This document shows, in pieces, positions 53,301 through 64,000 of a stretch of 64,000 nt of DNA. Positions within the stretch are counted from its first letter, which is position 1, and the number at the start of each line of letters is the position of its first letter. This DNA is from Alnus glutinosa (taxonomy: Eukaryota; Streptophyta; Magnoliopsida; Fagales; Betulaceae). The translations under genes and the position numbers were made by a program. Location of the stretch: contig NC_084886.1 of NCBI RefSeq assembly GCF_958979055.1, positions 48,129,654 to 48,193,653 of the forward strand, written 5' to 3'. The notes below the pieces were generated by a model. That model was not told where the DNA came from, made no database searches, and saw only the letters and a list, made by a program, of their open reading frames with translations.

Positions 53301-54565
53301 TTCATTGATGAGAAAAACTTTGAACAATAATGTCATTAATTAATACACTAATGGGCTCCTTTCATATTGACCACTTTATCCATTAGAGAGAGCACATTCC
53401 TTACGTGTCAGAGAATCAATAGAGAGGGGTTTAACCGTCTCCTCTCTATCAATTCTCTACGTGTCGATGGGCCGCTCCATTCACTTCCATCCCGACATAA
53501 GACACACCGGCCATTGTTGAAAAGACTTCAGCACAATTCTGGCATCGTCAATTAATTGGCCGGTCATAACGACACCAATTTTTATCTTTCTTTTACATGG
53601 ACATACCACTTGTAAAGCATCTCCTTCTAACTCCACCTTTTAACGACCCATGCAGCTTTTTAACAAAAGCTGTAACCCTTAAAGTAGCTATATCTAAATT
53701 CTGCAACAGTCGAATGATCAATAATATTACCTTTAGGGGATGAATTGCAATCACTCATAAAAGATATATATAAATAAAGTTTTTAACTACTTTTGAATTA
53801 TAGCACCTTGCTTTATAGCAAGAAGACATATTTTCGTCACTTTATTTCCCTAACTTTAAATAAGATTCAATACAAGCACGCATCCTTTACTAGAATTTCA
53901 AGAATAATTGCTTTCTTAGTGCACCATATCAATAAATAATTTTTATTTATTTATTATTACTATTATCAAAACTTGAAAAAGAGATTATAAAATAATTCTA
54001 TCCTTTTCAAACAACTTTTATGATTAAATCGATTCTATCTATATCAATAATATATATATATATATACACACACACATAAAAATTATTATGTAAATCATGT
54101 CTTTCTTGTACACATGATTCCATATTGGCAATCTTTCATAATTGTATGATTAAATAAACATGTTTAGTAATTTGATTAGGTAACTGTTGTAAGCTTGAGT
54201 GAGATAATTAATTACGATTATGATTGAGCAATGTATATACCTTCCACAAGCACTTCAACAAAGAAATAAAGGAAAGATTTCACCGAAAGTTCATGATCAT
54301 CTATCTATTAATCAAACATGCGCACGTTGGCTAAGGATATAAAGCAGGCCTCTTAAAACAACGAAAAGTGGTTGATTTTGATATTTATTTGATAAAAGGA
54401 GTGATTGATAAGTTATAAAAGAAACCACTTAAAGAACCAAAAGTGGTCAATGCTGATATTTCTTAATTTGGTCAAGTTCTTTATCACATGGCGACGTGCG
54501 TAGAAAGTGATCGACTATAATTAACGATACGTTTGGTACACGGATTAGAGCTTGAAAATTCATTA
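50311..54565. other. Intergenic, no gene seen
   Basis: AT-rich with long A/T runs. 51005-51475 may be a decayed inverted-repeat element (CAACTACCAAAAATGTC motifs), and 51955-52495 is a higher-order tandem repeat. A short imperfect hairpin lies at 53410-53458. Open frames here are short and resemble no family. Confidence 0.55.
51955..52495. repeat. Two diverged copies of a 268-bp repeat made of two ~134-bp halves
   Basis: The half-unit contains TTTTTCACTTTCCCGTTTTA, CCCCTGGCAAGAAAAAAATG, GAAGTGAGGAAATATGCATC and TTGACAGGGGTAAAAAATGG. Half type 1 begins GTACAGCTCTAAAAAAAA (51961 and, diverged, 52229). Half type 2 begins CACGTCATGTATACGCACA (52095) or CACGTCATGTATACACACA (52363). The same type returns every 268 bp, so the dimer was duplicated after the halves diverged. 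Confidence 0.85.
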
Positions 54566-54790
54566 TGTAACGTCTTACATCGTCTGGGAATGAGAATGTA
54601 CTTATATGTTTATTCGCATAATTCTTGACATAAGGCGTTTTAAAGCCGTGATGGCCATGAACCTTTCAAAACTCCACAGTTAAGCGTGCTTCTGAAATAG
54701 TGATACCAGGATGGATAACCTCTTGGAAAGTCTGGTTCGAAAAAGCCTTAAACAAAAAATATTGTATCGTACGTTAGGGTGGGTGTTACA
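54566..54790 (+). mobile_element. Solo Cassandra LTR with 5S rRNA-like segment
   Basis: Starts TGTAACGTCTTACATCGTC and ends GGGTGGGTGTTACA (225 bp). It contains AAAACTCCACAGTTAAGC, GTGCTTCTGAAATAGTGATA and GGATGGATAACCTCTTGG, parallel to the 5S-like part of 14296-14519. CATTA and CATTC flank it, a possible 5-bp target duplication with one change. No primer-binding site or second LTR is adjacent. Confidence 0.85.
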
Positions 54791-55074
54791 CATTCATTTA
54801 GCTACTTTATTATTTTTGAGAATAACTATTTCAAGTTAATACTTTTTCCTGAAAATGAAAGGGCAGAGGCATGGCCAACCAAACAACCATCCTTGGATGC
54901 ACCTCTCCTAATTGCTTGAAATGTTCTTATGGTTATTTGGGCAATGAATATTATCCTACGTCGTTGAATACCACATGTAAATGAAAACACAAGTGGTTAA
55001 AAATAACATTTAATTATATAAATTGCAACAGCTAACTATAAGTTACACACGTGTAAGATATTAGACCACAAATC

Positions 55075-55250
55075 GAGCAATGCTAGAAAGTAAAAATCAC
55101 ATTTTTATCTCATTGACGTGACAGTCTCAAACAACTTTTTAATCAATCATATTAATAATAATTAAAAAAAAATTAAAGATTGACTGAAACTATCATATCA
55201 TGATTGTATGATTGTTGTAGAATAAAAATATGTGATTTTTAACATTACTC
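55075..55250. mobile_element. MITE with GAGCAATGCTA/ATTACTC ends
   Basis: Arms GAGCAATGCTAGAAAGTAAA AATCACA (split here for length) and TGTGATTTTTAACATTACTC, inner arms GACGTGACAGT and ACTATCATATCATG. It is AT-rich and non-coding. Ends resemble those of the 44752 MITE and the inner part resembles the 7595 family. Confidence 0.6.
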
Positions 55251-55354
55251 AAAAACGGCGTGCATGAACCCTTTTTTTTATTCTTTTTTCCTTTAATTAG
55301 ATTTTCTTTCGCTTATTAGTAAAAAGAATCTAAAGAATTCTTTACCCCCACCTT

Positions 55355-55389
55355 CTTTTCTTTTCTTTTCTTTTCTTTTCTTTTCTTTT
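55355..55389. repeat. (TTTTC)n microsatellite
   Basis: About seven TTTTC units followed by a T run and ATT units. Confidence 0.9.
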
Positions 55390-55566
55390 TTATTATTATT
55401 ATTACTTTTTGGCCTGAGTGGAGGGGAATCGAAGGAGATCGATATCAAAACAAAATCTGAAGGCCACCCAAACTTGAAACTGGAAAATATATTCTTCCAA
55501 CGACATCTTGGTAGCTACCCTAGATTCTAGTGCATGTCTAAAGATCAACGCTTAATTAACAATTAA

Positions 55567-56257
55567 TGTTCCGTTTGTTTCGACGTAAAATGATTTTAAG
55601 AAAGTCATTTTTCAGAAAAATATTTTTTGCCGAAAGTATTTTTCAGTGTTTGGCGCGTACGGAAAATCACAAATATTTTTTATATTTTCATTTAATCATA
55701 TTAACTTATAAAAATCAATTTTTGTTCACAACTTATAAATATTAATGTAAAATAATATAAAAAAATTGCCAATGATGAGATTTCGTCACTGACCGGCAGG
55801 ATTCTGGCTACTTTCACCAAATTCTGGCTACTATTACCTGAATTTGGATAGTTTCGTCAGAATCTGGATTGGTCGAATTTTGACGAAAATGGCTAGAATC
55901 TGGTCATTTGTACTGGAATCCGACCAGTAGGCCGAAAGCTGACCGTTCTGGCCAGAATCCAACCATTTTGGTTGTTAGAATCTGAGCTAACCAAATTCCG
56001 GCGAAGGTTGCTGGATTTCGGCAATAGTGACCGGACGTTATCGGATTCCGGGACCGGCCAAATTCCAGTGGTGATCGGCTGCTTGAACGTAAATGTCGAC
56101 TGCGTCGTTTAAAAGTGGGTCGAATGCGTCTGCCGTCTAAGCATTTTTTGTTAAATGGAAATAATTTTCTGATTAACTATTATTTTCGCTCCCACCAAAT
56201 ACTAGAAAATACCGAAATCATTTTTCAGAAACTATTTTACGCCGAAACAAACGAACA
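55567..56257. mobile_element. PIF/Harbinger-like non-autonomous element
   Basis: Ends TGTTCCGTTTGTTTCGACGT and (reverse complement) TGTTCGTTTGTTTCGGCGT, with TAA outside both ends (55564-55566, 56258-56260). Subterminal AAAATGATTTT / GAAATCATTTTTC motifs are inverted. The interior (55780-56060) is built from many variants of TTCTGGCTA and AATCYGRCCA. 691 bp, no transposase. Confidence 0.75.
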
Positions 56258-57923
56258 TAAAAGGAAAAGAATTTCCATGAAAATAAAAAATGATTAGAAA
56301 AAAACATGTTCATTAGTAATAACCGAAGCAATTATTCTCCAGGATATGGAGCAGGGCCTTTGAGATAATTAGGCCCTAATTCTTTCAAGTGGGTTTATAT
56401 TATTTCTTTTTTAACTGTTCATAAGAAGGCTGCATGTCTCACATGCATTCACAAACAGTTTCTTCCTGTTTCCTCATCCGTACAGATCAGAGAGATGGGA
56501 GATGATGATCAGATCAAACATCGATCGTGTGGGATATCAGGTGGCCGACCTTGCATTTTGGCATACTCTTATTCTCCAAATGTGACACGATTGTTAAAAT
56601 TACCATTTGGGTGGATAAAAAATGAATACGTGTCTCGCATATATATAGCAATATTATTAAAAGAAGAATTACAAGAAGAACTGATCAAGAGTTATAAGAT
56701 AGTTTGTGTAAATTAAATTTACTAAGTTAATGTTGAAAGTAGAAGCAATGTGTAACGTTCAAACTCTCTCTATAGATACAGTCTTGTATATAATCAAATA
56801 ATTGAAAAAAATATGAAACTTAAAAAAGACTTTGATGTACGAACGTATATAAGACGTAGGCCGCTGAACCATCTTAATTGTCGTCTTTCTCTTTACTATC
56901 TTTAGATTATGAGTTTCCACAAGCATTACTCTATACTTTATCGATTGGACCAAAAACAAAAGGAAAAATACTTTATCATTCATGGTGAAGTCGCCTTCGA
57001 TCCATTAAAGTTTCAAATATGGATATAAAGTTTATATATATATATATGCCAAAGTTTCAATTAAGCACACATATATGTCTATATACATTATACAGTTACT
57101 TATCTCAATGGTTCAAGCTAAGCATGCCTATCAATCCATGTCAAATTAAAGCTTATCGATCGTGCTCGGTCTAATTAAATAGACATTCGAGTTCGACAGG
57201 CTAGCTCCTTTTGGGTGAAAAATCTGTCATAATTACATTAATGTTTTCCATCTATGGCTCTTATTTTATTTTTTGTGCCTCGGTAATTATTTCTAAGGAT
57301 TTTCGATCTCCTACTCCATAGAATCACAAATGCATCTTAATATATATGACACTTTCTCAACAGGTTAGTTAGAGTGTGTTAATTTGCTCATCACATTCTA
57401 CAAAGACTCCGCCCGTAATTGACACGGTTTGGTTATGGAAAATAAGCCGTCACAAAAGTGATCGAATTCGGATCAATTAATTTGAGTAGTTATTGTGAGA
57501 GAACAAATAAGAAGCTTATCTATTTAAATAATTTTTGCGCTGCTCGACAACCTATTCGAGCAATTACGTAGATGGACTCTTGAGCGGTTAATTGTTGCTT
57601 CTTTTTTTTTTCTAGAAAAAAAGATGGATTTTCATCTCGTTTTCAAAACTTTGCGAATCACTCCATTCGTCACGTTTTCCATCCAAGATTAATGCTAATG
57701 AAACCATGGTCAAGTAATCTTTTTTTCTTTTTCTTTATAAAAAAAGAAAGAAAGAAAGAAAGAAAGAAAAAGAAACCGTCATCAAGTAAAACACCTCACC
57801 AGGTTACGTACTAATCCAACGTATTCAAATAAAACACGTTATATATACTCATTTTACTGTGTGACATTTCAATTATATCCTTAAAAAGATTATATATCAA
57901 AAGTAAAAAAGAAAAGAAAAAAA
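56258..57923. other. Intergenic, no gene seen
   Basis: An open frame at 56495-56716 starts in a plausible context but has no recognisable family and low codon quality. 57724-57775 is a T/C then A/G (AAAG)n tract. 57440-57520 shares a short block (TAGTTATTGTGAGAGAAC) with 62330-62350. Confidence 0.5.
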
Positions 57924-58129
57924 TTGTTAAATAGCTCATAGGTACATGTAGTTAGACCCTAAATCAAATAATACATATATTTAATAGATCGATATTCCCA
58001 GTTGATACTTCTATCGGTCCTTCGTCCATTTTTTTTAACGGACCTTCACGTCACTCACCTTAGAATGCCGACACCTATCCCGGTTGTCACGTGGCCACGT
58101 ATCACAGATGATACTTATGCTTTCAATGT

Positions 58130-58164
<35 letters not shown>

Positions 58165-58550
58165 CACCTCAACTTTATTTATTTAAAAAAAAATGATTTT
58201 TTTTCTTATTTTATTTTAACAAAAAAATGGGTGTGGCCCCATTTTGGCCAAGGGGAAGCTTGAGCCACCCCCTATGGCCAAACAGGGGTGATTGAACCAT
58301 CCCCAATGACATCGACATTGAAAGTATAAATATCATATTTGATACGTGGGCACGTGGCAATCGAGATAGGTGACGTGAAGGTCTATTAAAAAATTAGATG
58401 GATGACTAACGGAAGTATCAACTGAGAATATCCATTAAAGACAAATACAACATATGACACTTTTTGAAATCGATACAGCCAGCGATTTGATTTAGGGTCT
58501 AACCGTGTATATATATATATATACATACTCGCCTATGAGATATTTAACAA
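57924..58550. mobile_element. Inverted-repeat element with ~230-bp arms (MULE-like or foldback)
   Basis: Ends TTGTTAAATAGCTCATAGG and its imperfect complement CCTATGAGATATTTAACAA. Inner arm motifs are TTAGACCCTAAATCAAAT, TTGATACTTCTATCGG, ACCTTCACGTCACTCACCT and CACGTGGCCACGTATCA with complements on the right side. An AT repeat and a GGCC(A/C)-type GC-richer centre lie between. Flanks are A-rich, so the target duplication is not readable. Confidence 0.7.
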
Positions 58551-60059
58551 AAAAAAAAAAAAAAAAGGAAAAAAAAAGATAAAGAAGGTGCATGGCGCCT
58601 CCCACCAATAGAGGAGGAGTGGAGGCTGCGCTTCACCTCTTTCTCTTTCTCTTTCTCTTTTTCTATTCTTTTGTACATTTTGTTTTTTTAATATATAACT
58701 AGAAAGTTTCACAAATAGAGGGTATGAAGTGTCTAATTTGAATACGTGACATCAATCATCTAGCGAGGTGCTTACGTAATTAACCAAGGTTTCATTAGGG
58801 TTTAGGCCAGCAGCCGGATGAAAAGTATTGTGACGGCCGGAGTACTGATTCATAAAGTTATAAAAACTGAAATAATTATACATTTAAATCGCATTAAAAC
58901 TGAAGGAGTATTTTTTTTATTTTTCAAAAAAAAAAAAAAAACACTGTTTTACTGTTGAATCCGGGAACCGATTGCAGCTCGATTGGTGATATATTGTTTA
59001 AATTTTTATTTTTATTTTTGAAAAATCATTTTTACTTCAATGCAAAGGTAGGTTCCTTAATTAAAAGAAGTTGATTTACCTTAAAGAAATAATCATATTA
59101 ACAATAAGATAAGCTCATTGAGTGTATATATAGAATTGATTGAATGAACTAATTATTTCAGTGAACTTAGTTTGATCTCGTGCATGCACTCTTTATTTTC
59201 TTAGCATTCTTCAATTCCTTTTGGAGCATCTGATTAAAAAAATTAATCTACAAAAAGATACCTGTTATATAGCTAGTGATCGAATTTTAATATTCGAATC
59301 TCCAGTGAAGATTAAGATAACGTAGTTAATGAACATTAAGAAATTAGTTTGCGCTAAATTTTATAATGGATTATTAATTAATATAAAATTCACCACTTCA
59401 GGCGTTCTAGATTAATGAAAGTAACCTAATTCTTAGGTGCTTTGATGCGTACGTACATCTTTCCCTGGGAGTATTCTTAAATATTAATTAATGTTATTAA
59501 AAAGAAAATCCATTGGCAATTAAGTTATTTAAGAAGTAATAATTATATCATCAACTTTAAGCATTAATTAGTATCTTCCTTCTGATACCGGACATCTTTT
59601 TGGTGGAATTATTGTTAATAATTGCTATATAATAAAAAAGGATCCATAGGCAAGCTATTTAAGTAATTAATATCATCAACTTTAAGCACTAGTTTTAGTT
59701 TTAATTAATTTGCTTTGTTGATTTATATCTTCCTTCTGATTTTATAATTACCTCAGTGTAATTTGGAGGCATTATTATGATCATCAGAGTGGGAACAAGC
59801 TAGCTAGGTAGGAAGTGATCAGCAAGCCTAGAAGTAAGGGCATCCAACAAGGATGCCCATATTTGAAAGGAAAAAAGAAATCCAATTTGTCTACCATGCC
59901 ACTTAGCTTCTTTTTAATATTCCCAAGTGGCAACTGTTGCCCACAGGATCCCCAACATTTGGGACACTGAAATTCCGGCAACCCATAGAGTGAAGGCCCA
60001 CATATTACAGGGCAATCTAGGATGTTGTTTGGCATCCGCGGCCTCTTTATGGACAGTCA
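58551..60059. other. Intergenic, no gene seen
   Basis: AT-rich with CT repeats near 58640-58670. An 83-codon minus-strand frame at 59784-60035 has no recognisable homology. Confidence 0.5.
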
Positions 60060-60378
60060 AAATTTAAAGTATTTTATGACATTCGAAATCGCATCACACA
60101 AGGTATGTTCTAAGAGTTGTCAACATAAGTAGGGCAACACTGTTACACCCTAATAATTCATAACTCCCTCAACGTGACGCTTCCACAACTCGAACTCATA
60201 ACCTTGGCTTTGATATCATTTGTTGAATCGGCCCTTTGACTATCTGATTTGAAAACCAATTGGTGTCTAGTGATTAGGGAAGCCAAAACCTTTTCTGACA
60301 TACATTCAAAATTGCACACCGCAAAACATATTCTAAGAGAGCTATTCAGGTAAAAGCAAAATTTCTAGCTCTGTTGCA
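60060..60378 (-). mobile_element. Degenerate TRIM element, minus strand
   Basis: On the minus strand, a 5' LTR (60378-60221) starts TGCAACAGAGC and ends GATTCAACA. A PBS-like ATGATATCAAAGCC follows, then a 73-bp internal region. The 3' LTR starts TGTAACAGTGTTG at 60147. The two LTRs share CTCTTAGAAYATRYYTTG and the GATGCGATTTCGAATG / GTGTGCAATTTTGAATG block. The 3' LTR fades out near 60060. Confidence 0.5.
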
Positions 60379-61181
60379 CTCCCAACAAAAAAGGTGCTTA
60401 AGTGTAAGATTGATGGCCGACCGTAATTCAGCCCACAAGATTAATGTAATCCGACATATTTTGGTCATAAATAACATATAGCAAAAACGAAAAGAATGTT
60501 GAACATATTTTTTTTTTATATGAGTGAATTATGTCGTACGTTAATGCATGTCACTGTCCAAGGTATACATGAGTGAATACCAACACGACAATAATTAATA
60601 GTTCCTTCTATCATAGTTGTCATCTTTTCAAATCTCTGTTGTGGTTTTGGTTACGTACATATCCCTCTGTTTGCTATCATTATTTTCTTAGCTTATGTTA
60701 TATATATATGTAAGTGGGATGGCACCAATTAATGTCACTCCAGAAAGGACGTTCCACTGTCTTCAAATCCACACCCTTATTCATGCAGCTCCATTGCGGG
60801 AATTGCTGACCACTTGTATCCGGCCTGTCCATTTAAATGGTTGGATCAATATTTAATGGCCACCAATATCGATCAACCTTGATTTTAAAAAACACTTCAA
60901 ATTAAGTTGTGACGTCAGTGAATAATACAATTAGTTTGTCAGAATTTTATAGAAATTTAGATAATTTAAGAGAGAGGCGCTATAAGAATTATCTTACCTG
61001 AGTAATCAGACTCAACACCTTAAATTGTTTGAAACAGATAGGTCTCGACATCGATCTCAACGTCTTGTAGTCTATTCTTTTAGACTATCAAACTTTTTGT
61101 AAAATTCCAACAGTTTAATTATAGTGAATCATCGTCGTCAAATTAGTCCCTTAGTTTCTTCTTGGGAGACTAGTTTGCTAA

Positions 61182-61916
61182 GAGCATTCAAATGAGATGC
61201 CTTAGAAGTGATTCAATTTCCTAAATTTAAGGAAAATACCAAAAAAATCATAAAAAATCACCCACTATAAACACCTTATATTTTTCTATTCCTTTTAAGA
61301 ATGCTATAGTGCAACCCAATAGATTGCACTCTAGCATTCTCATGCTTTATTATAATTAAAAAATAAAAAATAAATTCTTCTCACAGTGCGAGAAAATAAA
61401 GAAAGAGAAAATAAAAAACCTCTTCTATCAAGGACACTCCGATGCTATGCTCTTTACATTTCACTCTCTGTCAACTGTCTTAAATTCATGGATGTTCTCA
61501 TCCTCCAAACCCAAAAATACCTCTTTTTCTCTATGGAACTTCACATTTCTCTCCCAAATTCCATATTAAAGCTTGGCTAGCAAGAGAACCCTATTTAGGT
61601 ACAACATCCCCAGCTCGAATTTCCACAAGAACCAGTCATTTCCAATCTATTCAACATCACGTAACAGCAGAAAGTTCCAGGGAAGAAGCTCGTTTTGGGG
61701 ATAAGGAGGTTCACCATACGGAAGCTGAGAACTGTGAGAGGAGAGAGAATAAAAAAAAAAATAGTTTATGAAATAAAGAAAAAAAAAATTATTTTAATGA
61801 TATAAAGAAATGTAAAAAAAAATTATTGGAGAGTATATTTAAATAAGAAATTAAAAAGTAATTTTGTTCTTTATATATATTTAAGATATATGGTTGGATA
61901 GCTAGTGAAAATGCTC
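61182..61916. mobile_element. PIF/Harbinger-like element, same end type as 23240
   Basis: Ends GAGCATTCAAATGAGATGCC and (reverse complement) GAGCATTTTCACTAGCTATC, flanked by TAA on both sides (61179-61181, 61917-61919). The middle (61390-61740) is less AT-rich than its surroundings and could be captured sequence, but no family was recognised. Confidence 0.65.
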
Positions 61917-62572
61917 TAATTTGCAGTAAAATGGCCGGTGAAGAAAACTAATTGGGTTCTCGATCAGTAAGGGGAAATATTGGTAGTACTTTTCCTGTTT
62001 GGAAACAATTAAGATCATAGCGATAAGATATATGTCAATCCCATTATAACGACTTGTTTGGGTTCATATGTCAGCATTTCCAGTCCTGTCTTTTTGTTAT
62101 TCGGAGGCTTCACAAGAACCAGCAATAGACAAAGCTTCCAAAAAAAAAAGTAATAGACAAAGCTTACTGCATGCATGACAAGAGTACTATTAGGTCCAGT
62201 ATATGACGTAAGTGATGAGAAATGTCTTTTTCTTTTTACTTTCTTTCTTTTTTTATTTTTTTCTATTGGTCAAGATGTTGCCCAAGAATTTTAATTCTTA
62301 GGAATTAGCTGTTCAAATTAAAAGTAATTTAGATAGTTATTGTGAAAGAACTTGTGTAAGATCCAGCTGCCAGAGTAAATATATAGCTAGCCAGCTTAAA
62401 ATTTGCTTGAGTAGTTAAATCTCACATTGGTTCTCTGAACAGTTGATTGTTGTGCATTCAAATATATTTTACGTACAATTAGCTAGTTCATTAGCTAAAA
62501 TAGAAAAATGTATAAAGAAAGAATCGATAATTGGATGAAAATTGTATTTGAAAAACCATTAGCTGAAATTTA

Positions 62573-62574
62573 AA

Positions 62575-62606
<32 letters not shown>
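62573..62606. repeat. (AAT)n microsatellite
   Basis: About eleven AAT units. Confidence 0.92.
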
Positions 62607-62608
<2 letters not shown>

Positions 62609-63407
62609 TGCAGCTTTATTTAGCTATTATTGATAAAAATTTAGAAATTCCATTAAGAAGAAGAAGATATAGGAAAATCCACTAAGATCCAGTTGCCTGA
62701 GTAAAATCTAGATTTTACTTCAGCTAAGTCAACTTCGGATTCGATGCTCTCCACACAAGCGCATCTAATGGAATCTAAACTTCAATGAAAGGAATTTTTC
62801 TTTTAAATTGGATTGAAATGAATTTTTTCAATTCAGTCAATTAAATTGACATATGTTCCTAAAGCACGTAAATTAATTACATATGAGAATCACATGCTCT
62901 GTTAAGCATATTAATTATTTTTGTTCTATTTAATTTATCTCGTTGTCGATTGATTTAACCCCAAACTCTTATGAGAGAGGTAACATGCAATACAAACATT
63001 TTAAAGTTTATTACACTAAATTAAGAGTACTTTTTGAATATTATGAAGTAATTGCAAAAACAATGAAAGTTGGATAAGGGTTTTTCTTATTTAATTTGAG
63101 GGATGATTCTTAACCACATCTCTCCATTATGCACAGTGAATCAAAAATGATTATTTATATATATGGCTCCATACATACTGCGCCGGAGTTCATCTCTCTC
63201 AGCTCCCTCTCTAGCTGGCTAGTTCATCCCATTTTGTAAGGTGGGATTCTTCCAACCTGATTTTTGTTGGAGTCCAAACACGAAAGCACCAACTTTGATT
63301 CTGAAAAAACTTAATTAATTTGTCCCATCAGACCCCATGTCTTTTATGGTTGGAAAAATAAAATGTGGGACGAATCGATCTCTCCTAAGTCGATCAATAT
63401 GCATTTA

Positions 63408-63562
63408 ACGTGCATAAATTTTCTATAACCCACATGTAAGAGTGATATGTGTTCTCTAAACATGTGGGATGCACATACTATTAAAACAACATGTACTTTA
63501 ATTTTCACATGCCAAATGACACATGTCACTATTACATGTGAGTTGTAAGAAATTTCATACCC
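63408..63562. mobile_element. Palindromic MITE
   Basis: CATAAATTTTCTATAACCC, ACATGTAAGAGTGATATGTG on the left pair with CACATGTCACTATTACATGT, GAGTTGTAAGAAATTTCAT on the right, giving arms of about 45 bp around an ~60-bp loop. No clear target duplication. Confidence 0.6.
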
Positions 63563-64000
63563 CATATGCATATATCCTCCAATATTATACTAATAATAAT
63601 AATAATAATAATTAACAACGTGGTGTAATTAATTACTTTAATTTTCAACCTGGTGAAAATCTCCTATGCATGTACGTCAATATATATCTCTACGGATCGA
63701 ATTGAAAGGCATCTTACAATATATACTTGAAACACACGCTTAAAAAAAGAAAGAAAGAATGAAAGAATACAATACTGGAAACACTCAAGGGCTGGCATAA
63801 TTCCCTACCCTGTCATATAAAAAAAAAAAAACAGAGAATTTTTCATTAGGATGATGGCCGGATTAGACATCATAACATGGAAGCTTTTTTTGTCAAAAGG
63901 GATGAGCAGTACTTGTTGGATTGCTGACTTCAAACGTCACTGCTAGGATATATAGCATAAAAGATATGTGTTCGATGTCATTAATTCTGCTTGTACATCG

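Larger units (their letters stand above)
61917..64000. other. Intergenic to window end, no gene seen
   Basis: AT-rich, with an (AAT)n repeat at 62573-62606 and another short one at 63586-63613, plus the MITE at 63408-63562. No coding region or RNA gene supported. Confidence 0.5.

Noticed and set aside
56495..56716. 73-codon open frame starting MGDDDQIKHRSC
   Set aside because: Plausible start context but no recognisable domain, no partner exons and AT-rich surroundings.
59784..60035. 83-codon minus-strand frame with four cysteines
   Set aside because: No family recognised, no intron or promoter signals; likely chance.
1..64000. CRISPR arrays, bacterial operons, tRNA genes, organellar insertions
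   Set aside because: No regularly spaced direct repeats with spacers, no Shine-Dalgarno-organised genes, no cloverleaf with matching acceptor stems and no plastid or mitochondrial genes recognised.

Overview
The window reads as nuclear DNA of a woody eudicot, most likely a rosid tree; Fagales is a guess. It has plant-specific gene families, GT-AG introns, AT-rich intergenic DNA and dense plant transposons (L1 LINEs, Cassandra/TRIM LTR elements, MULEs, hAT and PIF/Harbinger-type elements). Nothing bacterial, viral or organellar was seen. Five host genes are supported. A YbaK/ProX-type editing-domain gene (PRORSD1-like, minus strand, 3766-5132) has its 3' exons outside the window. An ERF014-like AP2/ERF factor (minus, 9841-10518) is a single exon. 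An aminoacylase-1 gene (minus, 32541-40412) is complete in four exons, 435 aa. A p24-delta cargo receptor (plus, 41133-43817) is complete in four exons, 220 aa. A plastid-targeted glutaredoxin-like DUF836 protein (plus, 45160-50060) is complete in three exons, 140 aa. Aminoacylase and p24 are divergently transcribed from a 720-bp intergenic promoter.

Layout. 1-3500: a 5'-damaged L1 LINE lying antisense in an intron of the PRORSD1-like gene. 5.3-12.9 kb: AT-rich DNA around ERF014. 12.9-14.8 kb: nested TRIM elements, one LTR interrupted by a GC-rich MULE, with a 5S-rRNA-like Cassandra LTR in the chain. 16.4-34.4 kb: a direct tandem duplication. The distal copy (16378-22641) and proximal copy (22656-34434) both carry the last two aminoacylase exons. 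After the duplication the distal copy received a 2.6-kb hAT-like element. The proximal copy received a PIF-like element carrying a carboxylesterase fragment, a small MULE, a 6.6-kb RNase-H-bearing LINE and a Tourist-like MITE. Because one copy holds the empty site for insertions in the other, several insertions and their target-site duplications can be verified within the window.

34.4-39.3 kb is aminoacylase intron 2. It contains a Pack-MULE with a receptor-kinase fragment, a 225-bp triplication and a very short L1 tail. 50-64 kb has no supported gene; it holds MITEs, a solo Cassandra LTR, a degenerate TRIM, a 268-bp higher-order repeat and microsatellites.

The genes do not form a pathway. 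From memory, the aminoacylase, ERF014 and YbaK-domain genes are neighbours in Arabidopsis (At1g44820, At1g44830, At1g44835), so this looks like an ancient syntenic block that has been inflated by transposons. I found no convincing new defence or metabolic system. The novelty is in the layered transposon history, gene-fragment capture and partial gene duplication.
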